Origin: JBBWZH01 sp035544115
Lineage (GTDB): Bacteria; Actinomycetota; Actinomycetes; Mycobacteriales; CADCTP01
Direction: 5' to 3'
DNA length: 64,000 nt
NCBI GenBank assembly: GCA_963714145.1
Contig: OY970235.1
Coordinates: forward strand, 7,936,001 to 8,000,000
This document shows positions 8,212 to 15,189 of the stretch, one piece after another (within the stretch, counting starts at the first letter, position 1; each line of letters opens with the position of its first letter). The position numbers were made by a program, and so were the translations under genes. The notes below the pieces were generated by a model. The model was not told where the DNA came from. It ran no database searches and was given only the letters and a program-made list of their open reading frames with translations.

Positions 8212-9279
8212 ATGCTGCGCGTAGCACGCCGCCGGGCGCGGACGGCCATCCCGACCCCGGCGGCGCCAACCACCCGGCCGGCGCTCCGACCGGCGCCGGC
8301 CGGGGTCCCGCCGGCAGCCGGTGTGCCGGCGATCCGGGCGGTCGGGGTCGGCAAGACCTACCCGGGCGGGGTGGTCGCGGTGGACCGGCTGGACCTGACC
8401 GTCGGGCAGGGCGAGCTGTTCGGCTTCCTCGGCCCGAACGGGGCCGGCAAGACCACCACGATCGCGATGATGTGCACGCTGGCCCGGCCGACCAGCGGCC
8501 GGATCGAGGTGGCCGGCTACGACACCCGGACCGCGCCCGGCCAGGTCCGGCGCCGCCTCGGCCTGGTCTTCCAGGAGTCCACAGTGGACGGTGAGTTGAC
8601 CGCGGCGGAGAACCTGCGGTTCCACGCCGACCTGTACGCGCTGCCGACCGCGACGCTGCCGGCCCGGATCGCCGAGATGCTTGCGCTGGTCGGGCTCACC
8701 GACCGGGCCGGTGACCTGGTCCGGACCTTCTCCGGCGGGCTGCGCCGCCGGCTGGAGATCGCCCGCGGCCTGCTGCACCGGCCCCGGGTGCTGTTCCTGG
8801 ACGAGCCGACCATCGGGCTGGACCCGCAGGCCCGCGAGCGGGTGTGGCGGCACCTGACCGAGGTGCGCGAGCGGGAGGCGACCACGCTGTTCCTCACCAC
8901 GCACTACCTGGACGAGGCCGAGCGGTGCGACCGGATCGCGATCATCGACAACGGCCGGATCATCGCCCAGGGCACCCCGGCCCAGCTCAAGGCGGTGCTG
9001 GGCGCGGACCGGGTACACCTGCGCACCGGCGATGACGCGCTCGCCGCCGCGGCGATCCGGGACCGGTTCGGGCTGGTCGCCGACATCGGCCCGGACGGGC
9101 TGAGCGTCCCGGCGCAGGATGGCGCCCGGCTGGTGCCCCGGCTCTGCGCCGGCCTGGACGTGCCGGTGCACGCGGTCTCGGTGACCCGCCCCAGCCTGGA
9201 CGACGTGTTCCTGCACCACACCGGCAACCGCATCCGGTCGGACCAACCGGCCGCCGCCGCGGTGGGGGAGGCGCCATGA
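8212..9279 (+). CDS. lanT: ABC transporter ATP-binding protein (CinT-like)
   Basis: A 355-residue ATPase of the DrrA/CcmA type. It has an Ala/Pro-rich N-terminal extension of about 40 residues, then Walker A GPNGAGKTTT (about 74), Q-loop LVFQES, signature FSGGLRRRLEIAR (about 172), Walker B VLFLDEPT and the switch His in TTHYLDEAERC. The C-terminal 90 residues are the usual accessory region of drug and lantibiotic ATPases (SLDDVFLHHTG). It starts nine bases after the hydroxylase stop and overlaps the permease gene by ATGA. It should power export of, or immunity to, the lanthipeptide, as CinTH does. Confidence 0.9.
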   Translation: MLRVARRRARTAIPTPAAPTTRPALRPAPAGVPPAAGVPAIRAVGVGKTYPGGVVAVDRLDLTVGQGELFGFLGPNGAGKTTTIAMMCTLARPTSGRIEVAGYDTRTAPGQVRRRLGLVFQESTVDGELTAAENLRFHADLYALPTATLPARIAEMLALVGLTDRAGDLVRTFSGGLRRRLEIARGLLHRPRVLFLDEPTIGLDPQARERVWRHLTEVREREATTLFLTTHYLDEAERCDRIAIIDNGRIIAQGTPAQLKAVLGADRVHLRTGDDALAAAAIRDRFGLVADIGPDGLSVPAQDGARLVPRLCAGLDVPVHAVSVTRPSLDDVFLHHTGNRIRSDQPAAAAVGEAP

Positions 9280-10391
9280 CCCCGGGCACCCCGGCCCGCT
9301 CCGACCACCGGCCCCCCGACCACCGGCCCCCCGACCACCGACTACCCGACCCGCGGCGACCCGGCCAGGCGCCGGCCGGAGCCGGCGCGGTCCAGGCCGA
9401 GCCCCGGCCCGGGGTCGCGCCCACGAGCGAGCCCAGCACGCCCACGGGCGAGCCCAGCACGCCCGCGCGCGAGCCCAGCATCCGGCCGGAGACCGCGGCG
9501 CAGGTCGTCGGCGGGCCCGGGGATACCAGCGGGATCGGGGAAACCGATTGGCCCGGGGGGATCCAGGCCGAGCTCCGGGCCGAGATCCGGGCGGCCCGGA
9601 TGATCTGGTGGCGGGAACTGCTGCACTTCGTCCGCAACCCGACTCAGGCGGTCGTCTCGCTGCTGCAGCCGCTGCTGTTCCTGTTCGTGCTCGGCATCGG
9701 GCTGGCGCAGCTGTTCGACCGGGCCGGCGCCGGCTCCACCGCCGGCCTGGACTACCTGATGTTCCTGTTCCCCGGCGTGCTGGTGATGGCCGCGCAGGCG
9801 CCGGCGATCTCGGTCGGCGCGTCCATCGTCTGGGACCGGGAGAGCGGGTTCCTGCGCGAGATGCTGGTCGCCCCGGTGCGCCGGTCGACCGTGCTGACCG
9901 GCAAGTGCCTGGGCGGCGCCGCGGTGGCGACCTGCCAGGCCAGCGTGGTGCTGGCCTGCGCCGGCCTGATCCACGTGCCGTACCGGATCGACCTGTTCGC
10001 TCTGCTGCTGGCCGAGTTGGCGCTGACCGCGCTGGCGGTGACCGTGTTCGGGGCGCTGGTCGCGGTCACCATCCGCCGGCTGCAGACGTTCAACACGGTG
10101 CTGACCGTGCTGATCACGCCGGTGATGTTCCTGTCCGGGCTGATGTTCCCGATCAGCGCGATGCCGGCCTGGATGGCCGCACTGGCCCGGGTCAACCCGC
10201 TCACCTACGCGGTGGACGCGATGCGCCGGACGATCACCGCGCGGCTGGCCGGCGGGCCGCCGTCGGCGCTGTCCGAGCCGGTCAGCTGGGCCGGCTGGCA
10301 CCCGCCGGTGCTGCTCGAACTGGCCCTGGTCGGCGCGGTCACCGCGGTGGCCCTGGCCGCCGCCACCCGCCGCTTCGCCCGCATCGACTGA
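9276..10391 (+). CDS. lanH: ABC-2 type permease (CinH-like)
   Basis: A 371-residue membrane protein. Residues 1-100 are low complexity (repeated DHRPP and EPSTP units) and probably cytoplasmic. About six hydrophobic segments follow from residue 125 onwards, e.g. VSLLQPLLFLFVLGIGLAQL, FLFPGVLVMAAQAPAISV and VLTVLITPVMFLSGLMFPIS, in the ABC-2 membrane-domain pattern. The MIWWRELLHFVRNP segment before the first helix is typical of DrrB-like permeases. It is translationally coupled to the ATPase gene through ATGA. Together they form the predicted export or self-protection pump. The true start could lie downstream of the low-complexity stretch. Confidence 0.85.
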   Translation: MTPGTPARSDHRPPDHRPPDHRLPDPRRPGQAPAGAGAVQAEPRPGVAPTSEPSTPTGEPSTPAREPSIRPETAAQVVGGPGDTSGIGETDWPGGIQAELRAEIRAARMIWWRELLHFVRNPTQAVVSLLQPLLFLFVLGIGLAQLFDRAGAGSTAGLDYLMFLFPGVLVMAAQAPAISVGASIVWDRESGFLREMLVAPVRRSTVLTGKCLGGAAVATCQASVVLACAGLIHVPYRIDLFALLLAELALTALAVTVFGALVAVTIRRLQTFNTVLTVLITPVMFLSGLMFPISAMPAWMAALARVNPLTYAVDAMRRTITARLAGGPPSALSEPVSWAGWHPPVLLELALVGAVTAVALAAATRRFARID

Positions 10392-10416
10392 CCGGCGGCC
10401 GGCGGCCGACGGCGGG

Positions 10417-10550
10417 TCAGCGCTCCCGGAGCACCGACCGGATGTTGCCGGCCGGGTCGGTGAACCAGGCGATGTACGCAGGCCCGGCCAGGCTGCTGGC
10501 CCGGCCGATCTGTCGCACCGGTCGGGCATGCTTGGGGTCAGCCGCGATAC
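10417..10550 (-). pseudogene. Remnant of a VOC/glyoxalase-fold protein
   Basis: The minus frame ending at TGA 10417-10419 reads AGPAYIAWFTDPAGNIRSVL, the typical last beta strand and C-terminus of vicinal-oxygen-chelate proteins (FTDPDGN). It is open for only about 44 codons and lacks the rest of the fold and any supported start. It looks like the end of a lost gene left between the exporter pair and the next ABC gene. Confidence 0.5.
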
Positions 10551-10585
10551 AAGATCACGGCGAGATGGGATCACGGGAGGCGCCG

Positions 10586-12520
10586 GTGCCCGAGAGCGGA
10601 ACCGAGGGGCCGCGGGCGGCAACCCAGCCGGCGGTCGCGGTGCCCGAGCTGCGGACGATGAAGTGGATGGCGCACGACGAGGAGGTCGCGGCGACCTCGT
10701 TCGTCGCGATGGCCCGCCGGCTGCCGGCGCTGCTCGCGGCGGCCCTGCGGCTGGCCTGGCGCGCCTCCCGGCGCGACACGGTGCCGGCCCTGCTGCTCAC
10801 CCTGGCCGCCGGCACGCTGACCGGGGCCGGCGTGCTGGCCACCCGGGGCGTGGCGAGCGCGCTGCTGGCCGCCGGCCCGACGGCTGACCGGCTGCGCGCC
10901 GCGCTGCCCGCGATGCTCGCGGTCGGGGCCGCGCTCGGGCTCCGCTCGGTGCTCAGCACCGCCGCCGGCTGGGCGCAGGCCCGGCTGGCGCCGCAGGTCA
11001 GCGCCGCCTCGGAGACCCGGCTGGTCGAGCTGACCAGCAGCGTCGACCTGGCCGCGTACGACGACCCCGGGTTCGCCGATGACGTGGAGCGGGCCCGGGC
11101 CCGCGGCGCCCAGTCGGCCAGCGCGATCGTCGAGCAGGCGGTCGACCTGCTGACCGGGCTGGTCGGGGTCGGCGCCGCGGCGCTGGCGCTGCTGGTGGTG
11201 CACCCGCTGCTGCTGCCGCTGCTGGTCGTCTCGGTGGCCCCGGTCGGCTGGGCGGCGATCCGGGCGGCCCGGGTGCAGTACATCAGCCTGAACCGGCGGG
11301 TGGCCCGGCGCCGCCGGCTCTGGCTGCTGGAGGAGCTGATGGCCGACCGGCACACCGCCGCGGAGCTGCGCTCGTACGGCATGCGCGGTTTCCTGCTCGG
11401 CCAGCACCGGGCGGTGCTGGCCGCCGAGACCGCGGCCGACCTGGCCGTGGTGCGCAGCCAGACCGCCACCCGGGCCGCCGGCGGGGCGCTGGGCGGGCTG
11501 GCCACCGGCGGCGTGTACGTGCTGCTGGGCTGGCTGCTCACCACCGGCCGGGTGCCGCTGCCGGCCGCCGCGGCCGCCGTGTTCGCGCTGCAGGCCGGCC
11601 GGCAGGCGCTGCAGCTGCTGGTGGTCGCCGCGAACGGGCTGTACGAGGACGCGCTCTACTTCCGCGACTACACCGACTTCTGCGACCGCGCCGAGGCCCG
11701 GCTGCACACGTTCGGCTCGGACGCGGCACCCGCCCCGTTCGCCGAACTGGTGCTGGACGGGGTGAGCCTGACCTACCCGGGTGTCGACCACCCGTCCGTC
11801 GACCGGGTCAGCCTGACCCTGCGCCGGGGCGACACGATCGCGCTGGTCGGCGAGAACGGCTCCGGCAAGACCAGCCTGGCCCGGCTGCTGGCCGGCCTGT
11901 ACGTGCCGACCGGCGGCCAGATCCGGTGGGACGGCCAGCCGGTCGGCGATGTCCCGCCGGACCGGTTGCGCCGGCACATCGCGGTGATCAGCCAGGACTA
12001 CTGGCGCTGGCCGTTCACCGCCGGCGACAACATCCGGGTCGGCGACGTAGACCGCGACCCGGCCCGGATCGACCCAGACATCCGCGCCGCCGCCCGGGCC
12101 GCCGGCGCGGACGAGATGATCGAGGCGCTGCCGCTGGGCTACGCGACGCTGCTGCACCGGATGTTCGCCGGCGGTGAGGAACTGTCCGGCGGGCAGTGGC
12201 AGCGGCTGGCCGCCGCCCGCGGCCTGTTCCGGGACGCGCCGCTGCTGATCTGCGACGAGCCGTCCGCCGCCCTGGACGCGCGGGCCGAGCACCGGCTGTT
12301 CCAGCAGCTGTGCGCGCCCGGCCGGGCCCGCACCACGGTGCTGATCAGCCACCGGCTGGCCAACGTCCGGCACGTCGACCGGATCTACGTGCTGCACGCC
12401 GGCCGGGTGGTGGAGGAGGGCAGCCACGCCGAGCTGATCGCGGCCGGCGGCCGGTACGCGGAGCTGTTCACGTTGCAGGCCAGCGGTTACCAGGAGGCCG
12501 GGATGGCGGCCGCCAGCTGA
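10586..12520 (+). CDS. ABC exporter half-transporter (TMD-NBD)
   Basis: About 644 residues. The N-terminal membrane domain (about 40-340) has six hydrophobic segments, including ALLLTLAAGTLTGAGVLATR and LTGLVGVGAAALALLVVHPL. The ATPase domain shows Walker A GENGSGKTSLAR (about 421), Q-loop VISQDYWRWPFT, signature LSGGQWQRLAAAR (about 532), Walker B LLICDEPSA and SHRLANVRH. GTG 10586 is chosen because GGGAGG lies six bases before it; ATG 10565 is the alternative. No peptidase C39 domain is present, so it would not cut the leader. Position suggests a role in export of, or immunity to, the cinnamycin-like peptide, but it is not part of the classic cin set. Confidence 0.85.
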   Translation: MPESGTEGPRAATQPAVAVPELRTMKWMAHDEEVAATSFVAMARRLPALLAAALRLAWRASRRDTVPALLLTLAAGTLTGAGVLATRGVASALLAAGPTADRLRAALPAMLAVGAALGLRSVLSTAAGWAQARLAPQVSAASETRLVELTSSVDLAAYDDPGFADDVERARARGAQSASAIVEQAVDLLTGLVGVGAAALALLVVHPLLLPLLVVSVAPVGWAAIRAARVQYISLNRRVARRRRLWLLEELMADRHTAAELRSYGMRGFLLGQHRAVLAAETAADLAVVRSQTATRAAGGALGGLATGGVYVLLGWLLTTGRVPLPAAAAAVFALQAGRQALQLLVVAANGLYEDALYFRDYTDFCDRAEARLHTFGSDAAPAPFAELVLDGVSLTYPGVDHPSVDRVSLTLRRGDTIALVGENGSGKTSLARLLAGLYVPTGGQIRWDGQPVGDVPPDRLRRHIAVISQDYWRWPFTAGDNIRVGDVDRDPARIDPDIRAAARAAGADEMIEALPLGYATLLHRMFAGGEELSGGQWQRLAAARGLFRDAPLLICDEPSAALDARAEHRLFQQLCAPGRARTTVLISHRLANVRHVDRIYVLHAGRVVEEGSHAELIAAGGRYAELFTLQASGYQEAGMAAAS

Positions 12521-12530
12521 CCCGCGGGGT

Positions 12531-12561
12531 GGGCGGCGGCCGCTGCCGGCGGCCGCCGCCC
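12531..12561. terminator. Bidirectional hairpin terminator
   Basis: GGGCGGCGGCCG (12531-12542) is perfectly complementary to CGGCCGCCGCCC (12550-12561), with a 7-base loop, between two convergent genes. It lacks a T-run, as is usual in actinomycetes. Confidence 0.6.
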
Positions 12562-12566
12562 GGCGC

Positions 12567-12890
12567 TCAGCCGCGGGTCTCGGTGCGCGCCAGCGACCAG
12601 GTGGGGACGACCCAGACGCCGGTGACCGAGACCGACGAGGTCGCGCCGGCCGGCACCCACGGCCCGGTGAACTGCTGGCTGCCGCCGGTGGCGCCGGTGA
12701 CCTGGTTGATCGCCCAGACCACGACCCGCTGCTCGCCGGTTCCGGTGGCGCAGAAGCTCGACGCGGAGTTCAGCGTCTGGCTGGTTGTGCAGGACTGCGG
12801 CGCCGCCTGCGCGGCGGTGGCGCCGGCCACCGCGGCCGCGGTCAGCAGCAGTCCAGTGGCCGTACGGGCGAAGATCCGGGAGAGCGGCAC
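12567..12890 (-). CDS. Small secreted protein of unknown function
   Basis: A 107-residue protein. GTG at 12890 follows GAAGGTAGG. Residues 1-30 form a signal peptide (FARTATGLLLTAAAVAGAT, then AAQAAP with an AQA cleavage site). The mature part of about 77 residues has two cysteines (SCTTSQTL and SSFCATGT) that could form one disulfide and is otherwise rich in Val, Thr and Gly, suggesting a small beta sandwich. No known family is recognised. It converges on the ABC exporter gene and precedes nothing on its strand, so it is probably monocistronic. Confidence 0.7.
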   Translation of the reverse strand: MPLSRIFARTATGLLLTAAAVAGATAAQAAPQSCTTSQTLNSASSFCATGTGEQRVVVWAINQVTGATGGSQQFTGPWVPAGATSSVSVTGVWVVPTWSLARTETRG

Positions 12891-13037
12891 AGCGCACCTA
12901 CCTTCGACGTGGCGCGGATGGCGCCAGGGGACGAGCGGACGGGACGCGGCAGCGCGGGCACATCTTTCCATCGCGACACCGGCCGCGGCCAGCGATCCGG
13001 GCAGATCCGTGTTCGAAGTCCGATACCAGGCGCCGGC

Positions 13038-13799
13038 CTAGGCTCCGGTGGCGGGGTTTTCGGGTGCGCCACCGGGCAGTGGCAGCGGCCGGGCGGAGAA
13101 CCAGCTCCGTTTCGGGGAGAGCCAGCCGGCCCGCTGCAGCCCGGCGGCGCGGAGCAGCTCATCCAGGTCGTCGTCGGACAGCCGGGCGACGGTGAAGTCG
13201 TGCTGCCACTGGCGGTCACCGAATCCGTAGGTGAGCGTTCCGGACAGCAGGTCACCGGCGCGCCGCAAGTTACCCATCGTGATCGTGATGCCGTCGGCCA
13301 GCCCGCTGCCGCTGCCGTTGGCGAGCGGGGCCGCGGTCGCGTCGAACCACTCCGCGGTCCGCCGTTCGGCCAGCACCAGGCCACCGTCCGCGACGTGCCG
13401 GCGGCAGCAGGCGAGCAGCGCGGCGCGGGTGTCCGGATCGGGGTTGTTGATCAGGTTGCTGGTCAGCAGCACGGCGTCGAACCGCCGCGCCAGGTGCAGG
13501 TCGCGGATGTCGCAGCAGACCGTCTGCGCGCCACGGATGTGCGCCAGCATCTCGGCGGACTCGTCGACCGCCACGACCTCGTAGCCGAGGGCGACCAGCG
13601 GGTGGGCGATCCGACCGGTGCCGCTGCCAAGGTCGAGGATCGATCCGCCGGCCGGCACCACGGCCTTGATCAGCTCCGGCTCACCCCGCGGCGGCAGCAC
13701 CCGGTACAGGTCCACGGACGAGCCGTCCCGGGCGACCCCGCGCCGGTGTTCGTCTCCGCTGTCGTGCCGCAAGTGTGTGGTCTCCGAAGTAGGTGGCAC
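13038..13799 (-). CDS. Class I SAM-dependent methyltransferase
   Basis: 253 residues with the Rossmann-type methyltransferase core: motif I ILDLGSGTGRIAHPL (about 54-68), acidic motif II VVAVDESAEML, motif III region CDIRDLHLARRFDAVLL, and GGLVLAERR as motif IV/post-I. The C-terminal half carries a beta-rich segment (TLTYGFGDRQWQHDFTVARL) and DLDELLRAAGLQRAGWL, which is common in small-molecule methyltransferases. The substrate cannot be read from sequence. Cinnamycin producers protect themselves by methylating phosphatidylethanolamine (Cinorf10), so this gene near the cluster is a candidate for that role, but only by position. Confidence 0.75.
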   Translation of the reverse strand: MPPTSETTHLRHDSGDEHRRGVARDGSSVDLYRVLPPRGEPELIKAVVPAGGSILDLGSGTGRIAHPLVALGYEVVAVDESAEMLAHIRGAQTVCCDIRDLHLARRFDAVLLTSNLINNPDPDTRAALLACCRRHVADGGLVLAERRTAEWFDATAAPLANGSGSGLADGITITMGNLRRAGDLLSGTLTYGFGDRQWQHDFTVARLSDDDLDELLRAAGLQRAGWLSPKRSWFSARPLPLPGGAPENPATGA

Positions 13800-13908
13800 C
13801 CGGATGCTCCGCAGCCGTCCCGCCGGCCGGCTTCGTCACATCCTTGTCTACGGCAGACCGCGACACCGTGGCGGCCCGGGCCGCCGCCACGCAAGCCTCG
13901 GAGACCAC
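13777..13908. repeat. 11-bp perfect inverted repeat flanking the 13.8 kb gap
   Basis: GTGGTCTCCGA at 13777-13787 (inside the methyltransferase 5' end) is the exact reverse complement of TCGGAGACCAC at 13898-13908, 110 bases apart, with the terminator hairpin between them. Purpose unknown; no transposase is present. Confidence 0.5.
13868..13890 (-). terminator. Hairpin terminator after the NAD(P)H-binding protein gene
   Basis: GTGGCGGC (13868-13875) pairs with GCCGCCAC (13883-13890) around a 7-base loop, 27 bases beyond the stop of the minus-strand gene ending at 13917. Confidence 0.5.
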
Positions 13909-13916
13909 GCAGGTCC

Positions 13917-14579
13917 CTAGTTGGCGACGCCGATGACTTTGCCGACGGTCTCCGGCTGGTCCAGCGAGCGGAGCATCAGGTGGGCGACGTCGGCCCGGGA
14001 GATCCGGAAGCCGCCGCGGATGTTCTGCCCGTCCGCGGTGCGGTATTTCGCCGTGAGCGGGCCGTCGGTCAGCCGCGGCGGCCGGACCACCGTCCAGTCC
14101 AGACCGCTGCGCCGCAGCGCGTCCTCCATCACCGCGAGGTCGGCGTAGGTGGACCGGAGGATCGCCTTGATCATCGGGCTGAGCAGCGTGCGCATCACGA
14201 TGCCGTCGCCGGGGTCGTGCTTCGGCACCGGGTGACCGGGCACCGGCACGGTGCCCACCGGCGCCGCGCTCACCACCACGATCCGGCGCACCCCGGCCGC
14301 CGCCATCGCGGTGAGCACCGCCTGCGTGCCCGGGCCGGCCACCGGCGGGTTCGACCGGGTGACCGGGCCCAGCCCGGACAGCACCGCGTCCGCCCCGGCC
14401 AGTGCCGGTTCCAGCGCGGCCGGGTCCGGCGACTCCAGATCGACGGTCACCGCCGGCACCTCGATCGCCAGCTTCGCCGGGTTCCGGACCACCGCCGTCA
14501 CGTCGTGACCGGCGGCCAGCGCCTGCCCGACCAACTGCCGGCCGATACCCCCGGTCGCTGCCAGCACCGTCAACTTCAT
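13917..14579 (-). CDS. NAD(P)H-binding atypical short-chain dehydrogenase (NmrA/SDR-a type)
   Basis: 220 residues beginning MKLTVLAATGGIGRQLVGQA, a dinucleotide-binding GxxGxxG motif (here ATGGIGRQL) right at the N-terminus, followed by AVVRNPAKL, where the Arg suggests NADP preference. It continues with ADAVLSGLG and VVVSAAPVG as in the NAD(P)H-binding family PF13460. There is no YxxxK catalytic pair, so it may be a quinone reductase-like enzyme or a redox sensor. GAGGGAG precedes ATG 14579. It is divergent from a MarR gene with a shared palindromic operator, an arrangement typical of a MarR repressor and its detoxification target. Confidence 0.8.
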   Translation of the reverse strand: MKLTVLAATGGIGRQLVGQALAAGHDVTAVVRNPAKLAIEVPAVTVDLESPDPAALEPALAGADAVLSGLGPVTRSNPPVAGPGTQAVLTAMAAAGVRRIVVVSAAPVGTVPVPGHPVPKHDPGDGIVMRTLLSPMIKAILRSTYADLAVMEDALRRSGLDWTVVRPPRLTDGPLTAKYRTADGQNIRGGFRISRADVAHLMLRSLDQPETVGKVIGVAN

Positions 14580-14623
14580 CGCGACTCCCTCGGTTGCCCG
14601 TACCGTGTCCTCCGGATGTCATC

Positions 14624-14646
14624 TAATATGAGGACCGTATCATATG
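14624..14646. promoter_or_regulatory. Shared MarR-type operator and divergent promoters
   Basis: ATATGA (14626-14631) and TCATAT (14640-14645) form an inverted repeat over the first bases of the MarR gene. TAATAT (14624-14629) can serve as the -10 box for marR; on the other strand TATGAT (14645-14640) can serve the divergent gene. This is a rare AT-rich island, so autoregulation by the MarR protein is plausible. Confidence 0.5.
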
Positions 14647-15129
14647 AGCTTCGTAGAATCTGCGGATCGGGACTCCGCCCGGCGCCGCCGCCAGACCACC
14701 GCGGCGATCAAGGAGTCGATGCGGGATCTGCGCCTGCAGTTGGCCCGGCTGCAGCACGGCGTCGGCACCCGGCTCGAACTGCGCGATGCCGACCTCGACT
14801 GCCTGGACCTGATCGCCCGGCACGGCCCGATCGGCCCGAGCGCGCTGGCCCGGCTGGCCGGCGTGCACCCGGCCACCCTCACCGGCATCCTCGACCGGTT
14901 GGAGCGCGGCGGCTGGATCGCCCGGGACCGCGACCCGGCCGACCGCCGCGCGGTCACCGTCCACATCCGGCGCGACCGCGCCGCCGAGATCCTGCGCCAG
15001 TACGCCGGCATGAACGCCGCCCTGGACCGCATCTGCGCCGGCTACGACGCCGCCCAACTGGACACCCTGGCCGACTTCCTGCGCCGCGCCACCGACGCCG
15101 GCCGCACCGCCACCGAGGCCCTCACCTGA
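14644..15129 (+). CDS. MarR family transcriptional regulator
   Basis: 161 residues. The central winged helix is clear: DLDCLDLIARHGPIGPSALA, then ARLAGVHPATLTGILDRLER as the recognition helix region and GGWIARDRDPADRRAVTVHI as the wing with the conserved DxRDRR-like motif. Flanking helices provide dimerisation. MarR proteins usually repress a neighbouring gene and release DNA on ligand or oxidant binding; no cysteine sensor is evident in the core. The target is probably the divergent NAD(P)H-binding gene, with the operator overlapping its own start codon. Confidence 0.88.
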   Translation: MSFVESADRDSARRRRQTTAAIKESMRDLRLQLARLQHGVGTRLELRDADLDCLDLIARHGPIGPSALARLAGVHPATLTGILDRLERGGWIARDRDPADRRAVTVHIRRDRAAEILRQYAGMNAALDRICAGYDAAQLDTLADFLRRATDAGRTATEALT

Positions 15130-15144
15130 GCTACCTGGCGGGTG

Positions 15145-15181
15145 CCGGCGGCCGGGCGGCGTGCGGCCGCGCGGCCGCCGG
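15145..15181. terminator. Bidirectional hairpin terminator
   Basis: CCGGCGGCCG (15145-15154) pairs with CGGCCGCCGG (15172-15181) over a 17-base loop, between the convergent MarR gene and the CinY-like gene. Confidence 0.45.
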
Positions 15182-15189
15182 GGGCGGGG

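Noticed and set aside
9548..10564. Upstream extension of the ABC exporter to a 990-residue protein
   Set aside because: The extra part is the wrong-frame shadow of the CinH-like permease gene; real starts lie at 10565 or 10586.
12567..12890. Small secreted two-cysteine protein as a third peptide product
   Set aside because: It has a classic Sec signal and a beta-rich body of about 77 residues, unlike a lanthipeptide or other RiPP precursor.
13777..13908. 11-bp inverted repeat as ends of an insertion sequence
   Set aside because: Only 110 bases lie between, with no transposase and no target duplication.
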